A stretch of DNA of 64,000 nucleotides. Origin: Notamacropus eugenii (Eukaryota; Chordata; Mammalia; Diprotodontia; Macropodidae). The DNA lies in the NCBI RefSeq assembly GCF_028372415.1, contig NC_092878.1, positions 26,026,403-26,090,402 on the forward strand, read 5' to 3'. Below the pieces are notes generated by a model. The model did no database searches, was not told the origin of the DNA, and saw only the letters and a program-made list of their open reading frames with translations. Shown here piece after piece: positions 22,926 through 33,629 of the stretch. The translations under genes were made by a program, and so were the position numbers. How positions within the stretch are numbered: the stretch's first letter is position 1; every line of letters starts with the position of its first letter.

Positions 22926-23114
22926 AGTGAATTGATGTTCATTGGTTAAATGGAACTGGGACACTAGTCACTGTAGGCAACAGTGAAATAGACCATGCAA
23001 AAATGGAGTTAGATCATGAGAGAAAGATAGCAGATAGTATTAGTACCCCTAGAATCCTGAGTGTTAACTTAAATATTTGTGGAGTGAGTGATAATTTTTT
23101 CCTTTCCCTGTCAT

Positions 23115-23318
23115 TACTTTGTTGTTTTTCAGTTGTGTCCAACTCTTTGTGACTCCCTTTTGGAGTTTTCTTGGCTAAGATACGAGTGGTTTGCCATTTC
23201 CTTCTCTAGCTCGTTTTACAGATGAGGAAACTGAGGAAAACAGGGTTAAGGGCCTTGTTCAGCTAGTGAGTGTCTGAGGCTGGATTTTTACTCAGGTCTT
23301 CTGACTCCAGACCCAGCA
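23115..23318 (-). mobile_element. MAR1-type SINE, truncated
   Basis: Antisense: TTGTTTTTCAGTTGTGTCCA, TTTGTGACTCCCTTTTGGAG, GTTTGCCATTTCCTTCTC, GATGAGGAAACTGAGG, ending in ACTCAGGTCTTCTGACTCCA. Confidence 0.85.
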
Positions 23319-23488
23319 AGGACCTCAGGTTAAGAACTCCTGAATTAAATGGTCTCTGAAGTCCCTTCTAGGTTTGGGATCTGTGATACTATATGATCCC
23401 TTACTCTGCTATTTTCCCCTCCCCACACCCTCTCTTTGCCTCACAACAAAGATAGTGGGTTGGGGTTTGAAGGGTTTATTATTCATGC

Positions 23489-23946
23489 ATCCTTTCCTTT
23501 CCTTTCCTTTCCTTTCCTTCTTTCCTTTCCTTTCCTTTCCTTTCCTTTCCTTCATTTCCTTTTTCCTTTCCTTTCCTTTTTCCTTTCCTTTCCTTTCCTT
23601 TTTCCTTTCCTTTCCTTTCCTTTTTCCTTTCCTTTTCTTCCCTTTTTCCTTTCCTTTCCTTTTTCCTTTCCTTTCCTTTTTCCTTTCCTTTCCTTTTCTT
23701 CCCTTTTTCCTTTCCTTTCCTTTTTCCTTTCCTTTCCTTTCCTTTTTCCTTTCCTTTCCTTTTTCCTTTCCTTTCCTTTTTCCTTTCCTTTCCTTTCCTT
23801 TTTCCTTTCCTTTCCTTTTTCCTTTCCTTTCCTTTTTCCTTTCCTTTCCTTTCCTTTCCTTTTTCCTTTCCTTTTCTTTCCTTTTTCCTTTCCTTTCCTT
23901 TCTTTTTTCCTTTCCTTTCCTTCTCTTTTCTTTTCTTTTTTCTTTT
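23489..23946 (+). repeat. (TTTCC)n pentanucleotide satellite, about 450 bp
   Basis: Tandem TTTCC units are broken at fairly regular spacing by TTTTTCC variants, so a higher-order unit of roughly 15-25 bp is visible. The same tract yields spurious open frames of up to 237 codons (F/L/S/P-rich on +, K/G/E/R-rich on -). These are not genes. Confidence 0.97.
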
Positions 23947-23959
23947 CTGTATCCACATA

Positions 23960-24600
23960 GGACACAGACTTCCAAATTTATTTGGCCTACTGTCCCCTTT
24001 TCTAAAAAATTACTCAGCGCCCCCCCATCTACTTCTTTTAACCTTTTAATGGGTTTTTTTTTTGAAATTTGCATCATTTCAAAATAAATGGGTTTTTTTT
24101 AATGATGCATCTTAAGTTTAATAATTTTTTGTAAACTTGTGAAGTTTTTTCCTGCACTGAAATTTTGATGATGCAATCTTGAGGTCATGTAACTATATAG
24201 TATCATACTGTAAACAAGTCATTATGTGCACATATTCCTGCCAACTACACACTCACCTGCCAACGCTTGCTTGTTAAGACCTGTCAGCTCAGCAGACTTG
24301 AACACTGATCAGTTAGAACTCGCATTTTGCATATTTATTTGGAAAATAATGTAGTCACTATGACTTTAACTCTGTTACACAACAGATGAAACATGTATGA
24401 AAGGTTTTTAACTTTTTTCTTCTCTTCTTTCCTTATGCTTATGCAGACCCCTTATTTTTATTCAATGCCCCCCAATTTTACCCAGGGATACTACCACCCA
24501 GACCACATCTCAAAGCAAAACTGCACAATCTGCTGCCTGCAGGCTGCCAAAGGATTTAGGGGGGGGCCATTGAAAAATGTAGAGGAAAACATCCACTAGA
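23960..24600. mobile_element. probable old hAT-like DNA element
   Basis: Phrases such as CTACTGTCCCCTTTTCTAAA and GCATCTTAAGTTTAATAATT fit marsupial hAT-type elements I recall, but the ends are not clear and no terminal inverted repeat is visible. Low confidence. Confidence 0.3.
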
Positions 24601-24608
24601 GGGAGCAG

Positions 24609-25095
24609 GTTGTGTGTATTAAACCCAGATCACTCTGGCTCTCATTGATTGACCAACAGTAGGTCCCAGGCTAAGCCCCACTTGATCATTATTTGGGCCC
24701 AGACTGGCTCAGAGTAAATGCAAATAACAATTGTTTCTGTTTCGGTCAGAAATCCTGAGTCTTCGCCTCCCAGATTGATTTTTTTTTTTTTGACTAGGTA
24801 AAAGAGGCCATTCTCCGCCTCATTTCTTATCTAGCCTTAATCACTGATTGGGCGTTGCCTCAGTCAAACTGAGACCTGGGCTTAGAAAGGTCAAGGTCTC
24901 CCACTGCCACCTAGGGCATCTCCAGTCATCCTGTTGAATATCTGGCCACTGGACCCAGATGGCTCTGGAGGGAAAAGGGAGGCTGGTGACTCTGCACAGC
25001 CCTCCCTCACTTAAATCTAATTCACTTGCATGCCATGGCATCACCTCCCTGATGTCCTGGACCCCTTTGAGAACAAAGGACAAGCAACATTCATG
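24609..25095 (+). mobile_element. TSR-family retroposon, long form
   Basis: This copy shows that the family extends well 5' of the common 250-bp part. ACCCAGATCACTCTGGCTCT, GGGCCCAGACTGGCTCAGAG, CAGTCAAACTGAGACCTGGG, GGGCATCTCCAGTCATCCTG and the tail CCTTTGAGAACAAAGGACAA occur in the same order as in the 32.7-33.3 kb copy. Confidence 0.8.
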
Positions 25096-25115
25096 CAACT
25101 GTAGCTGGCTGGTGA

Positions 25116-25570
25116 CAGAGGATTGTTACATTTTCTGTTCGAGCATTTACACCTTAGCAAACGCTGCAAATCAGGATTTGATTTATTGTTTTATTAACTG
25201 TTTTGACTTAAGGTATTAGTGAATAAGGCAGCTAAGTGGCAGAGTAGAGAGAGCACTGGCCTTGGAATTGAGAAGACTCATCTTCCTGAGTTCAAATCCA
25301 GCCTCAGACGCGTATTTGACCCTGGACAAATCACTTATATCTATTTGCCTCAGTTTCCTCATCTGTAAAATGAGCTCGAGAAAGAAAAGGCAAACCCCTA
25401 TAGTATCTCTGACAAGAAAACCTCAGAAAGGGCCATGAAGAGTCAGACAAGACTAAAATGACTCAACTAAAACACCAAAGTATTAAATGATGCAAATTAA
25501 AATTTAAAATCTGTCATGGGCATTTTTTTTTTGGACAACTGGTTGTTAAATATTTATCATCACACCTTTG
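25116..25570 (+). mobile_element. MITE-A copy split by a MAR1 SINE
   Basis: Starts CAGAGGATTGTTACATTTTC, continues GAGCATTTACACCTTAGCAA and TTGATTTATTGTTTTATTAA, and after the SINE resumes with GATGCAAATTAAAATTTAAA and ends GTTGTTAAATATTTATCATC-ACACC. About 200 bp without the SINE. Confidence 0.6.
25223..25478 (+). mobile_element. MAR1-type SINE (BovB/RTE-like tail)
   Basis: AAGGCAGCTAAGTGGCAGAG, GAGTTCAAATCCAGCCTCAG, CCTCAGTTTCCTCATCTGTA, and the tail GAAGAGTCAGACAAGACTAA. Nearly full length. Confidence 0.88.
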
Positions 25571-25578
25571 CTCATCAT

Positions 25579-25891
25579 CTTTATCATTTTTCTCCTTGTT
25601 GAAAGAGTATCAAGAAGGGCCAAGAGAAACTTGACCTGTAGCCCAATTAGCGGAATTATACATAGGGCACCAGGGATCAAATAGGATAAGGTATTTATTC
25701 TTCTTACAAAGGCCCTACTAGAATGGCCAAGTCGAAAAAGGAAATGGTTAAGAAAACAAAAAAGAAAAATGATGAATGGTACATTATTCTAAAATGTGAA
25801 TTATTTTAGGGAGGGGAGGGGCACACCCAATCCTATATCAAGCCAACTTTGAGGGTGGTGCTTTAATGTTCTGGAGGACACAACTTTAAGT
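25579..25891. other. single-copy sequence, no gene seen
   Basis: No recognisable repeat or exon. Confidence 0.4.
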
Positions 25892-26128
25892 TGTTTTGTT
25901 GATTTAATTATGTCCAACTCTTTGTGACGCCATTGGGGGGCTTTCTTGGCAAAGACACTGAGATCATTTGCCCTTTCATTCTCTAGCTCATTTTACAGAT
26001 GAGGAAATTGGTGCAGAGTTAAAATGACTTGACCAGGGTCACACAGTAAGTGTCTAGGGTTGGATTCGAACTCAGATCTTCCTGATTCCAGATCCAATGC
26101 TCTAACTACTGTACTACCTAGCTGTCCC
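25892..26128 (-). mobile_element. MAR1-type SINE
   Basis: Antisense: TTAATTATGTCCAACTCTTT, the GGCTTTCTTGGCAAAGACAC block, CTCATTTTACAGATGAGGAA, and the head end CTGTACTACCTAGCTGTCCC. Confidence 0.88.
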
Positions 26129-26254
26129 CCAACAAACTGTAAACATTACTCTAATCCCAACTAAAAGCCCTAGCCTTAAAGTTTGAGTGATTCTTTGTGA
26201 AGTGCTAGCTAATGCAGTTACAGTTACATGATCCAGAAGGAATCTTTTGGATCT

Positions 26255-26395
26255 TCTAGCATCATCTACCCATTTTATAAATAAAGAGACAGAGGTACAG
26301 TTAAGTTTCAGAGTAGGTGCTGATTTGCATTGGAAGAGAAAGTATCCTCATCGGGAGTTCTTCATGCCAATGAAATCGCAGGTTTGTACCCTCCC
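26255..26395 (+). mobile_element. THER/MIR3-type repeat fragment
   Basis: AGGTGCTGATTTGCATTGGA and TGCCAATGAAATCGCAGGTT match the small group also seen near 3.75 and 7.2 kb. Confidence 0.45.
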
Positions 26396-26507
26396 CCACC
26401 AAAAAAAAACCCAAAAGTAAATGCATCACTGGCTTTCTTAGTGCCTGGGGAGGAGATGGAGGGAAATCAAAGGACATTCTAAAGCAGCAGTCTCCAAATT
26501 CTAAAGC

Positions 26508-26665
26508 AGCAGTCTCCAAACTTTTTCGCATCCCAAAATTTTAAAAATACACATATGATCTTGAGATATATCCTGCAATATGTCTATATTTATAAAGTAT
26601 ATACATGTACTAATAATTGTTCACATTTTAAAACAAAAATAGCCATTTTTAAAAGAGTGACATAA
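26508..26665 (+). mobile_element. hAT-like element 5' end, with short terminal duplication
   Basis: CAGCAGTCTCCAAACTTTTT is a typical hAT terminus. The preceding 23 bases (TCTAAAGCAGCAGTCTCCAA) are a near-exact tandem duplicate of the start. No 3' end seen. Confidence 0.5.
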
Positions 26666-26699
26666 GTGTAAAATAACGTTTGATTTTGGAGTTAATAGG

Positions 26700-27060
26700 C
26701 ACTAGACTTTATAGAATAGAGGAATGGCATGACCCTGCCTGAGTTTTAGGAAAATCACTTTGGTACCTATATAAAGGATAGACTTTGAGGAAAGGAGACC
26801 AATTTGGAGATTGTTGCGGTAGATCAGATGGGAGGTAATGAGGATATTGGGTACAAGAATAAAGGGAAGAGAAGAGAGGTGAGAGGGCAGGGGTTGAACC
26901 CACAAGATATGGTGGCTGATTAGATATGGGCGTAGTAGATTAAATGGCGAGAGAGAAGGAGGAGAAAAGCTGGATCTAAGGTTATGAGAAACCTGGGTGT
27001 CTGGAAAGAATGGTGATGCCCTCAAAAATGACAGAGAAATTCAGAAAAGGAATGGTTTGA
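26700..27060 (+). mobile_element. ancient interspersed repeat, family unassigned
   Basis: GGAAAATCACTTTGGTACC, TGTTGCGGTAGATCAGATG, GATTAGATATGGG and GGTGATGCCCTCAAAAATGA form a pattern I know from old mammalian interspersed repeats, though I cannot name it. A related type lies in the BUB1B intron at about 60.7 kb. Confidence 0.4.
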
Positions 27061-27878
27061 AGGAAAAGAAAATATAATGAAACCTACAATGCATATCCCA
27101 ATCCATCTGTACCTCTACATCTTGTGTGACTCACTGTATCTCACCCAAAAGAAAAAGAAAATGGGGGGATGTGGGCCTCTTATTCACTGGTCACTGCCCC
27201 CAACAAAGATCCCATCAATCCTCTGTTGGCACCTGCTGCAGGCAGCCATGAGGTATGATAGGAAGGAGGGAATATGTCTTCCAGCAGCACTCTGCAGCTG
27301 CTGCTGTGGGTGGGTCCCTAGGACCCCTTAGGGGCTTACCCCTGGCTTAGAAGGGGAAATCAGAGGGAGGTGTGGGAGTAGGGGAAAGTTGAGGAGTAAA
27401 AGTAGGTGTGGGGTATGTTGGGGGCAAGCTTTCTTGATGGGTATGACAGTAGGCATTTTTACCTACACTTCATCCAAATAATTGATCATATAGCCCCTAG
27501 AATTCAGTTCACTGACTGCCTGGGAAAAGGCCAGGGCTAGGCATAAGAGCCCTCACTTTAGACACCATTGTTTGAAAGAACCACAGCACTAGAGATGATC
27601 TGAGAGGACAGGATGTGCAAATGATAACTCTGGGCTTTTGGAAATTTGCACGAGTTCTAAGAGAGACAAAGTGGCCTCATCCACAGCCAAAGAGCCATAA
27701 CTCAGGTGGGTGATATGGGTTTTGTCTCAGAACACCAGAATTTAGAAAGGACTGCAACATTCCTTCAGAAGTGTTGAAACAATTAGCTTTAGATCATAAG
27801 TAGCAAGAATAATTAGTTAAAATAGGAACGTACCAAACGTCTGACTTTCTACAACTCCAAGTCACACAAACAGGTTGT
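27061..27878. other. single-copy sequence, no gene seen
   Basis: Locally GC-rich near 27,240-27,360. Open frames are short and unsupported. Confidence 0.4.
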
Positions 27879-28132
27879 TGTTGCATGTGGTTTGTCCTTC
27901 GTTCTCAAAGAGGGCTATGGCATCAGGCAAATGATGACAGGACCTGCAGTTGATTTGGATTTGAGTGAGGAAGGGCTGTGCATGGTCACCAACCTCACTC
28001 TCTCCTCCAGAGTCATCTGGGTCCAGCGGCCAGATATTCATCAGGATGACTGGAGATGGCCTGGATACAATGGGAGACCCTGGCCCTTTTAAGCTAAGGT
28101 CTTTTCAGTTCTCACTTTGAGTGAGGCAACAT
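27879..28132 (-). mobile_element. TSR-family retroposon
   Basis: Antisense: TTTGTCCTTCGTTCTCAAAG (tail), GTCATCTGGGTCCAGCGGCC, ATTCATCAGGATGACTGGAG, GAGACCCTGGCCCTTTTAAG, CTCACTTTGAGTGAGGCAAC. One of the better-kept copies. Confidence 0.85.
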
Positions 28133-28187
28133 GAGCTTTGTCTAGATATGATACTGAATTACTGTACATACGAGGTAGGCGCTGCAG

Positions 28188-28428
28188 AGGCAACAAGGTG
28201 CTGCAGTGGTTAGAGGCTTAGTATCAGGAAGACTTGAATTCAAATTCCAGCCTCAGACATTTACTGGGAGCAAGTCACTTAACCTCTGTAAGCCTCAATT
28301 TCCTCACATGTAAAATGGAGAGAATAGCAACAACCTGAAGGATTATTGTGAGGATAAAATGAGATAATATCTGTAAAGTGTTTAGCATAGTACCTAGCAC
28401 ATAGTGGGTGCTTAATAAATATTTTCTT
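28188..28428 (+). mobile_element. THER1-type SINE
   Basis: Complete order: AAGGTGCTGCAGTGGTTAGA, CCAGCCTCAGACATTTACTG, CAATTTCCTCACATGTAAAA, GAGATAATATCTGTAAAGTG, CATAGTGGGTGCTTAATAAA. Confidence 0.85.
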
Positions 28429-28489
28429 CCTTCCTTCTTTCCTTCCTTTCTTCTATCCATCTTTCTATCCTTCCTTCCTTCCTTCCCAA
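28429..28489 (+). repeat. (TTCC)n microsatellite
   Basis: TTCC/TTTC/TATCC units directly after the SINE 3' end. Confidence 0.85.
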
Positions 28490-28589
28490 CTACAGGCTTT
28501 ACAACAACAGCTTCAAGATATTCCAAACTCCATTTCCTAACCATGGGGCAAAGTACCAAGTTCTTTCCTCCACTATATGCATAGGAATA

Positions 28590-28765
28590 TGCATTAGATC
28601 TGAAAGAAATCTGAGAAGACATCATCTCCAACTTCTTCATCTTACAGATGGGGAAACAAGGCTCAAGGAGATCTATGATTTACCAAAGTTCGTGCAGCAG
28701 TGTTACAGCTAGAATTTGAACTCAGGTCTTCTGACTCGAAATCTAGTACTCTAGTACATGCCTCC
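28590..28765 (-). mobile_element. MIR-type SINE fragment
   Basis: TTCTTCATCTTACAGATGGG, GAAACAAGGCTCAAGGAGAT, TTTGAACTCAGGTCTTCTGA: antisense CORE layout. Confidence 0.6.
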
Positions 28766-29855
28766 TATGTAATTTAGATAGCCCACTCCTACCCACACCC
28801 GGGGCAGTTTCCTGAGGAACAGCCTGAAGATACTGTGCATACTGGAGGGGGAGGGGGGTTGACTCCTGATTGGATGAGAGATAACTGAGCCTGAGATGCT
28901 GTATAACCTACTTAAGTGGAAAAGAACCTTCTTCAGATTTGGAGGGATTGCTGGGATAAGGGAGGAGTTCAGGAAAAGCTTGCATGAACTTTTGAATGGT
29001 GAACAATAATAGATCCTAGGAGTCAGACTTGGGAAGCCAATCCCCTCTATGTGGCTTGCTTCTCATTGCCTGCAACCCTAGAGAGCTCATTTACTCTGAT
29101 GTATTCTATTGTCTGCCCTAATCTACTTTCTCCAATTTCCATTCACTGTTTACTTTGATAAAGAGGCTTACTGGCTATTCTTAATTGTCTTTTGTGTAGC
29201 CAGCATAGTGGAAAGGAGCTAAGCTGGTGAGAATAAACTATTATCCTCTCTGTGAGAGTCAACAGGGAAAGTCGTATTTCTCCTGAGTCTCAACAAATCA
29301 TATTCCTAGACTATCAGTACTTGGGGTATGGTAGACAGATACAAGTCTAGTTCAACACTTGTCTTGGAGAAAGGCAAGTATAGTGGGTGCCCAGCCTTGG
29401 CCACCCTCTTGTTCCTCACAAATGTAGGAGTTGGGGCTTCCTTTGAAGGCCTCCCTTGTCCAAGGTAGATCAGATACCATGCCACACATGGACCAGTCAT
29501 CTGTCAAGCACACATACATGAAATTAGGAAATCCATGTTTCCTACTCTAGTTCCACCCTTTATAGAGCAATTTTCAGTCCTATTTGGAAGCAAAAAGGAT
29601 TAAATAAAATGTGGTTCTTTCCTCATCATAAGAATAATAACAATTTATTTTTCCATAATGCTTTGAAGTTCATAAAACACTTACCAAAAATATCTTAAAA
29701 GTCTGATTTCATGGCTAACTAAAATATAATGGCTAAACAAATTCTACATGATTTTAATGGGCCCAAAGAAACTGTGAATATGAAAATTACAGAGAAATAT
29801 GGAATTATAAGAACTTATTTAAGAATGCATTGGCAAAACCAAGAAAACTATATAC
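28766..29855. other. mostly single-copy sequence, no gene seen
   Basis: No exon recognised. Parts of 28,860-29,300 resemble LTR sequence, but I could not find ends (see rejected list). Confidence 0.35.
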
Positions 29856-29859
29856 TGCT

Positions 29860-30070
29860 AGACCCTACCTTCCAAACTACATTGTATTTAACCACTTTGT
29901 ATCTATTTGCATATATTCATTTGTATAATTGCTGTTTTCCCCATTTGAATGTAAAATTATTGCCAATAGGGATTGTTTCATTCTTTGCATTTGTACCCCC
30001 CCACCCTTCCCCCCAAAACCTGAGTCATGGGAGGTGTTTAATGAATACTTCTTGATTTACTGAATAAATG
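29860..30070 (+). mobile_element. L2 3'-end fragment
   Basis: CTACCTTCCAAACTACATTG, CATTTGTATAATTGCTGTTT, CCATTTGAATGTAAAATTAT, then GTGTTTAATGAATACTTCTT, following the L2 3'-end order. Confidence 0.6.
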
Positions 30071-30654
30071 GGAAAGAACCACAACAAAATAACAGAAATT
30101 TAATAGTATGAAATTATAATAACCAAGCTCAACCTCAAAGAAGAGAGGAGAAAATGAACCTTTTCCCCTTCTTTGAAGAAGAGTAGGGGTATGGATGAGG
30201 AACATGGCACATTCTGTCAGATTTAATTGACTCATTGGCTAGCTTTCCTGAACTAATTTTTTTATTTAAAAAAATTCTTTGTTCTAAAAGATGACCCTCT
30301 AGGGAGGAAAGAAGAGATCTATTTGGGAAAGAAAGTGCTATATACACAAAAGATATGGATAAAAATGTTAAGAAAAAAACGTTAAAGCTGATTTTAGAGA
30401 AGGTTTTATGTTGCTTATTTCTCAAGATGACCCTAGGAGTCCAAAGAACTGGTTATAGATCTATCCTCAGCTATTCTGGCAGATGACTTATGACCTTGAG
30501 GGGCCAATAGGTAAGACATAGGAGATGGCCTTGATCCGCTGCCCAGGAAGGACTTCTTTAAAAAGTATACCCTGGGAACTAGGCCAAGGGGTGTCATAGG
30601 TAAGACATAGGTGCTCTTGGTTCAGGACCAGGCATTTAGAGCTAGTGTTTACTG
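30071..30654. other. single-copy sequence, no gene seen
   Basis: AT-rich in the first half; no recognisable exon or repeat. Confidence 0.4.
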
Positions 30655-30885
30655 ATTTTTCCCCTTTTTAATTGTTATTGATATCTTTTGTTTTTGCATC
30701 ACCTTTACTTCCAAATATATCTTTCATCCTTCCCTACTCAGTTAACCTTCCTTTATAACAAAAAATAAAAAAGAAAGAAGGAAAGGAAGCAGTTTAAGAA
30801 AACTAGCCAACATTTCAACCATTTCTGACAGTGTTTGCCACATTCCATACCCATAGTTCTCCACCTTAGAGTTCTTTTTCAAAAT
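30655..30885 (-). mobile_element. antisense L1 3' end, second 3' UTR type
   Basis: ATCTTTTGTTTTTGCATCAC, TAACAAAAAATAAAAAAG, CAGTTTAAGAAAACTAGCCA, CATTCCATACCCATAGTTCT: the reverse complement of the 3' UTR type at 9.6-10.1 kb. Confidence 0.7.
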
Positions 30886-31169
30886 CAGAAATTTTTTCTG
30901 ACACATGGCACAAATGTTTCTAGTCAAGGAAGTTGCTTCTTTCTCCCCTCCCCCACTTTCAAGACCATTCATTGGGGTCTACATAGGGATAGTCCTGGGA
31001 GAAGAGCCATCTGGGCCGGGTGAATTGAAGTGGAATCTGGAATACAGACCACCTCTGGGGAATACACATGTCTCTGAGATAACTGACAGGAGCATCTGAC
31101 GGGTACTAGAGGTAACAGAGAAGAGACCAGCAAATCTCACCTCATTAGCTCAGAGTATCTGCTTGGAAA

Positions 31170-31385
31170 GGCAGGGAGAAGCAGTAAGCAGAGCACCAGG
31201 CCCAGCGATCTAGCCCCTTTGAACTCTACCATTACTGAAACTTACCCAAAGTGAACTTCAGTCTCCTCATCTGCAAAATGGGAATGATAATCATGCTTAT
31301 GTACCTTCACTGGTTAATGGGAAGGAAAGCTTCGTAAACTTCAAAGGGCTATATAAAGGTATAACATTATTGTTATTATTTTTAT
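31170..31385 (+). mobile_element. THER1-type SINE
   Basis: CAGTCTCCTCATCTGCAAAA, GGAATGATAATCATGC, AGGGCTATATAAAGGTATAA and a TTATTGTTATTATT end. Confidence 0.65.
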
Positions 31386-31526
31386 CCATCCCTCTTAGAG
31401 CTTTCCTTTTCTGATCCCTATGAAGCAGTACAGTTACCTCCACAAAGCCAGAATCTGTGCATCTGACTATCCCAGATATTTACTAGTTGTGTGATCATGG
31501 GCAAACATTTCAGAGCCTCAGTCTTA

Positions 31527-31787
31527 GGGGCAGCTAGGTGGTACAGGGGATATCACATGGGGCCTGGGATCTGAAATATCTGAATTCAAATCTGGCCTCA
31601 GACATTTACTAGCTGTGTGACCTGGGCAAGTCACTTAATCCTTGGTTGTCTCAGCTCCTCATCTGTAAAATGGGGACACACCGGAGAAGGAAATAGCGAA
31701 GCACTCTGGTATTTTTGCCAAGAAAATTTCAGGATGGACAAGTCCGTGGTATCAGGAAGAGTCTGACACAACTGAATAACAAAAGTG
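31527..31787 (+). mobile_element. MAR1-type SINE (BovB/RTE-like tail)
   Basis: AGGGGCAGCTAGGTGGTACA, TCTGGCCTCAGACATTTACT, GGAGAAGGAAATAGCGAAGC, GGAAGAGTCTGACACAACTG. Nearly full length. Confidence 0.9.
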
Positions 31788-32409
31788 GGTATCACAATTG
31801 TACCAGGTTGTACCAGGATCACACGCAATAACATGTAATTATATGTAATAATATATAAACTATATTGCAGATCTCAGAGCACTATATACTGTGAGTTACT
31901 AGAGATGGTGCCGGATCTGGAGGGAAGTGGATGTGGAGGATTTACTCTGAAGTCCTTTCTGGCCCTATATCACATGATCTCTGAAGGAGCACAGGGAGGT
32001 GCAGGGTAGTCCCCAAGTCAGGTTCGATACTATTGATCTGGGGAGGACTCTGGAGCTGACTCAAGATTTGAGGTTATTCTAGGGTAGGCAGGTCTTTGGT
32101 GACCTCTGTCTTCACTGGCCCATACCCTGTCTTCTAAAGCAAACTCAGCTCTCCAGTGACAGGATAAAACAGAGCTTGGGGAACAAGGCAAAGTTCACGT
32201 GGGCATTCCCCACTATTCTATCTGCTTTCTGTTTGGTAACTGTTGTCTATGACCCTAGAAGTGAAGTCAGTGGAGTTTAGGAGCACCCCAGTCTGAGGGG
32301 CTGCAGGATGAGCTCCACTCCTCCTAAAGGCCCAGAAAATTAGAAAAATCTTGAGGATCCAGTGTTTACTGAGGCATCCAGAAGCTGTAACATATAATTC
32401 ACACCAGAT
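31788..32409. other. single-copy sequence, no gene seen
   Basis: No repeat or exon recognised. Confidence 0.4.
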
Positions 32410-32595
32410 GACTTTTCATGATTCAGTCATCCTGATCAATATCTGGCCACTGGACCCAGATGGCTCTGGAGGAGAAAGTGAGGCTAGTGACCTTGCACAA
32501 CCCTCCCTCCCTCAAATCCAAGTCAGCTATAAGTAATATCATCATCTCCCCAGTGTCATGGTCCTCTTTGAGAACAAAGAATAAACCATGACCTG
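32410..32595 (+). mobile_element. TSR-family retroposon, 5'-truncated
   Basis: CAGTCATCCTGATCAATATC, GGCCACTGGACCCAGATGGC, GAGAAAGTGAGGCTAGTGAC, tail GTCATGGTCCTCTTTGAGAA. Confidence 0.85.
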
Positions 32596-32739
32596 TGAGT
32601 GGTCTGAGATGCCTGAATGGGGACCTAGCTGGCCAATTCCATATAGGCAACTCAGCTCATTCCCTTCCCTTCCCTCTTCTCCCCTCCCCTCTCTTTGACT
32701 CTCCTCTCCTTTACTTTCCTGTCTCTTTACCTGAGGGTA

Positions 32740-33297
32740 AATTTTGATGGCTGAAAGCTACTTAGTTCAGTTGGGATTTACTGGCTAGCTTTCTTTCTCA
32801 AAAACCAAGCTTTAAACTGAAATCACTCTGGATCTCATGGAACGGACAAAGAGATACCTGCCCAAGCACCAGTTAATGGCTGTATTTTGGGCCCACCTGG
32901 CTCAGAGTGAATGTCCATAATAACTGTTTCTCTTTTGACCAACAACCCTGAGGGTCTTCCCCTCCTAATTTGATTATTTTTTCTTTTTTTCTAATAAAAG
33001 GGGCCATCCTTTGACTCACTTCTTAAAGAGGCCTGTTCACTGAATGGGAGTTACCTCACTCAAAGTGAGAACCTGAAAAGGCCTTAGCCTAAAGGGGCCA
33101 GGGTCTCCCATTGCATCCTGGGCCATCTCCAGTAGTCCTGATGAATATCTGGTCACTAGATCCAGATGGTTCTGGAGGAGAAAGTGAGGCAGTAAGGTTG
33201 CACAGCCCTCCCTCAATCAAATCAAAGTCAATGTCATCATTTCCCTGACATCACGGTCCTGTTTCAGAATGAAGGACAAACCATAACCTGCTGTAAA
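32740..33297 (+). mobile_element. TSR-family retroposon, longest copy (about 550 bp)
   Basis: Runs from GATTTACTGGCTAGCTTTCT through GAAATCACTCTGGATCTCAT, GGGCCCACCTGGCTCAGAGT, TGACTCACTTCTTAAAGAGG, CACTGAATGGGAGTTACCTC, CTAGATCCAGATGGTTCTGG to the tail CTGTTTCAGAATGAAGGACA. No open frame of note. It is too long for an ordinary SINE and could be an internally deleted LINE derivative. Confidence 0.8.
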
Positions 33298-33556
33298 GCA
33301 AGCCTTGGTACATCAAGGTACCATAAGCCTGGAGCTAATTGTATCCCTATATCTGTTTGCCTGTGACACTGATGCACAGATGTCAAGCGCGGGGAAAAAT
33401 AGCACAGGCCTTCCCCAAACCCTTTCTTAAGCCCTGGGTAGACAGACAGAGAATCAAAATGCTGAGATGAGGCCACTATTTGGACTTAAAGAGAAAGTAT
33501 AGGTTGGAAGGTGCTAACTTGAATCTTAACAACAGCCTGGAAGATATCCCTTCCCC

Positions 33557-33558
<2 letters not shown>

Positions 33559-33597
<39 letters not shown>

Positions 33598-33625
33598 ACA
33601 TACACACATACATACATATACACTC
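33559..33625 (+). repeat. (CA)n microsatellite
   Basis: About 18 perfect CA units, then interrupted CATACA and ACATAT units. Confidence 0.95.
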
Positions 33626-33629
33626 ACAC

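Noticed and set aside
23374-24087. 237-codon + strand frame and 137-222-codon - strand frames
   Set aside because: Entirely due to the (TTTCC)n tract; composition is F/L/S/P or K/G/E/R only.
28860-29300. Possible solo LTR fossil
   Set aside because: A TATAA-like block and an AATAAACTATTATCC block suggest an LTR, but I could not find ends, flanking repeats or a second copy.
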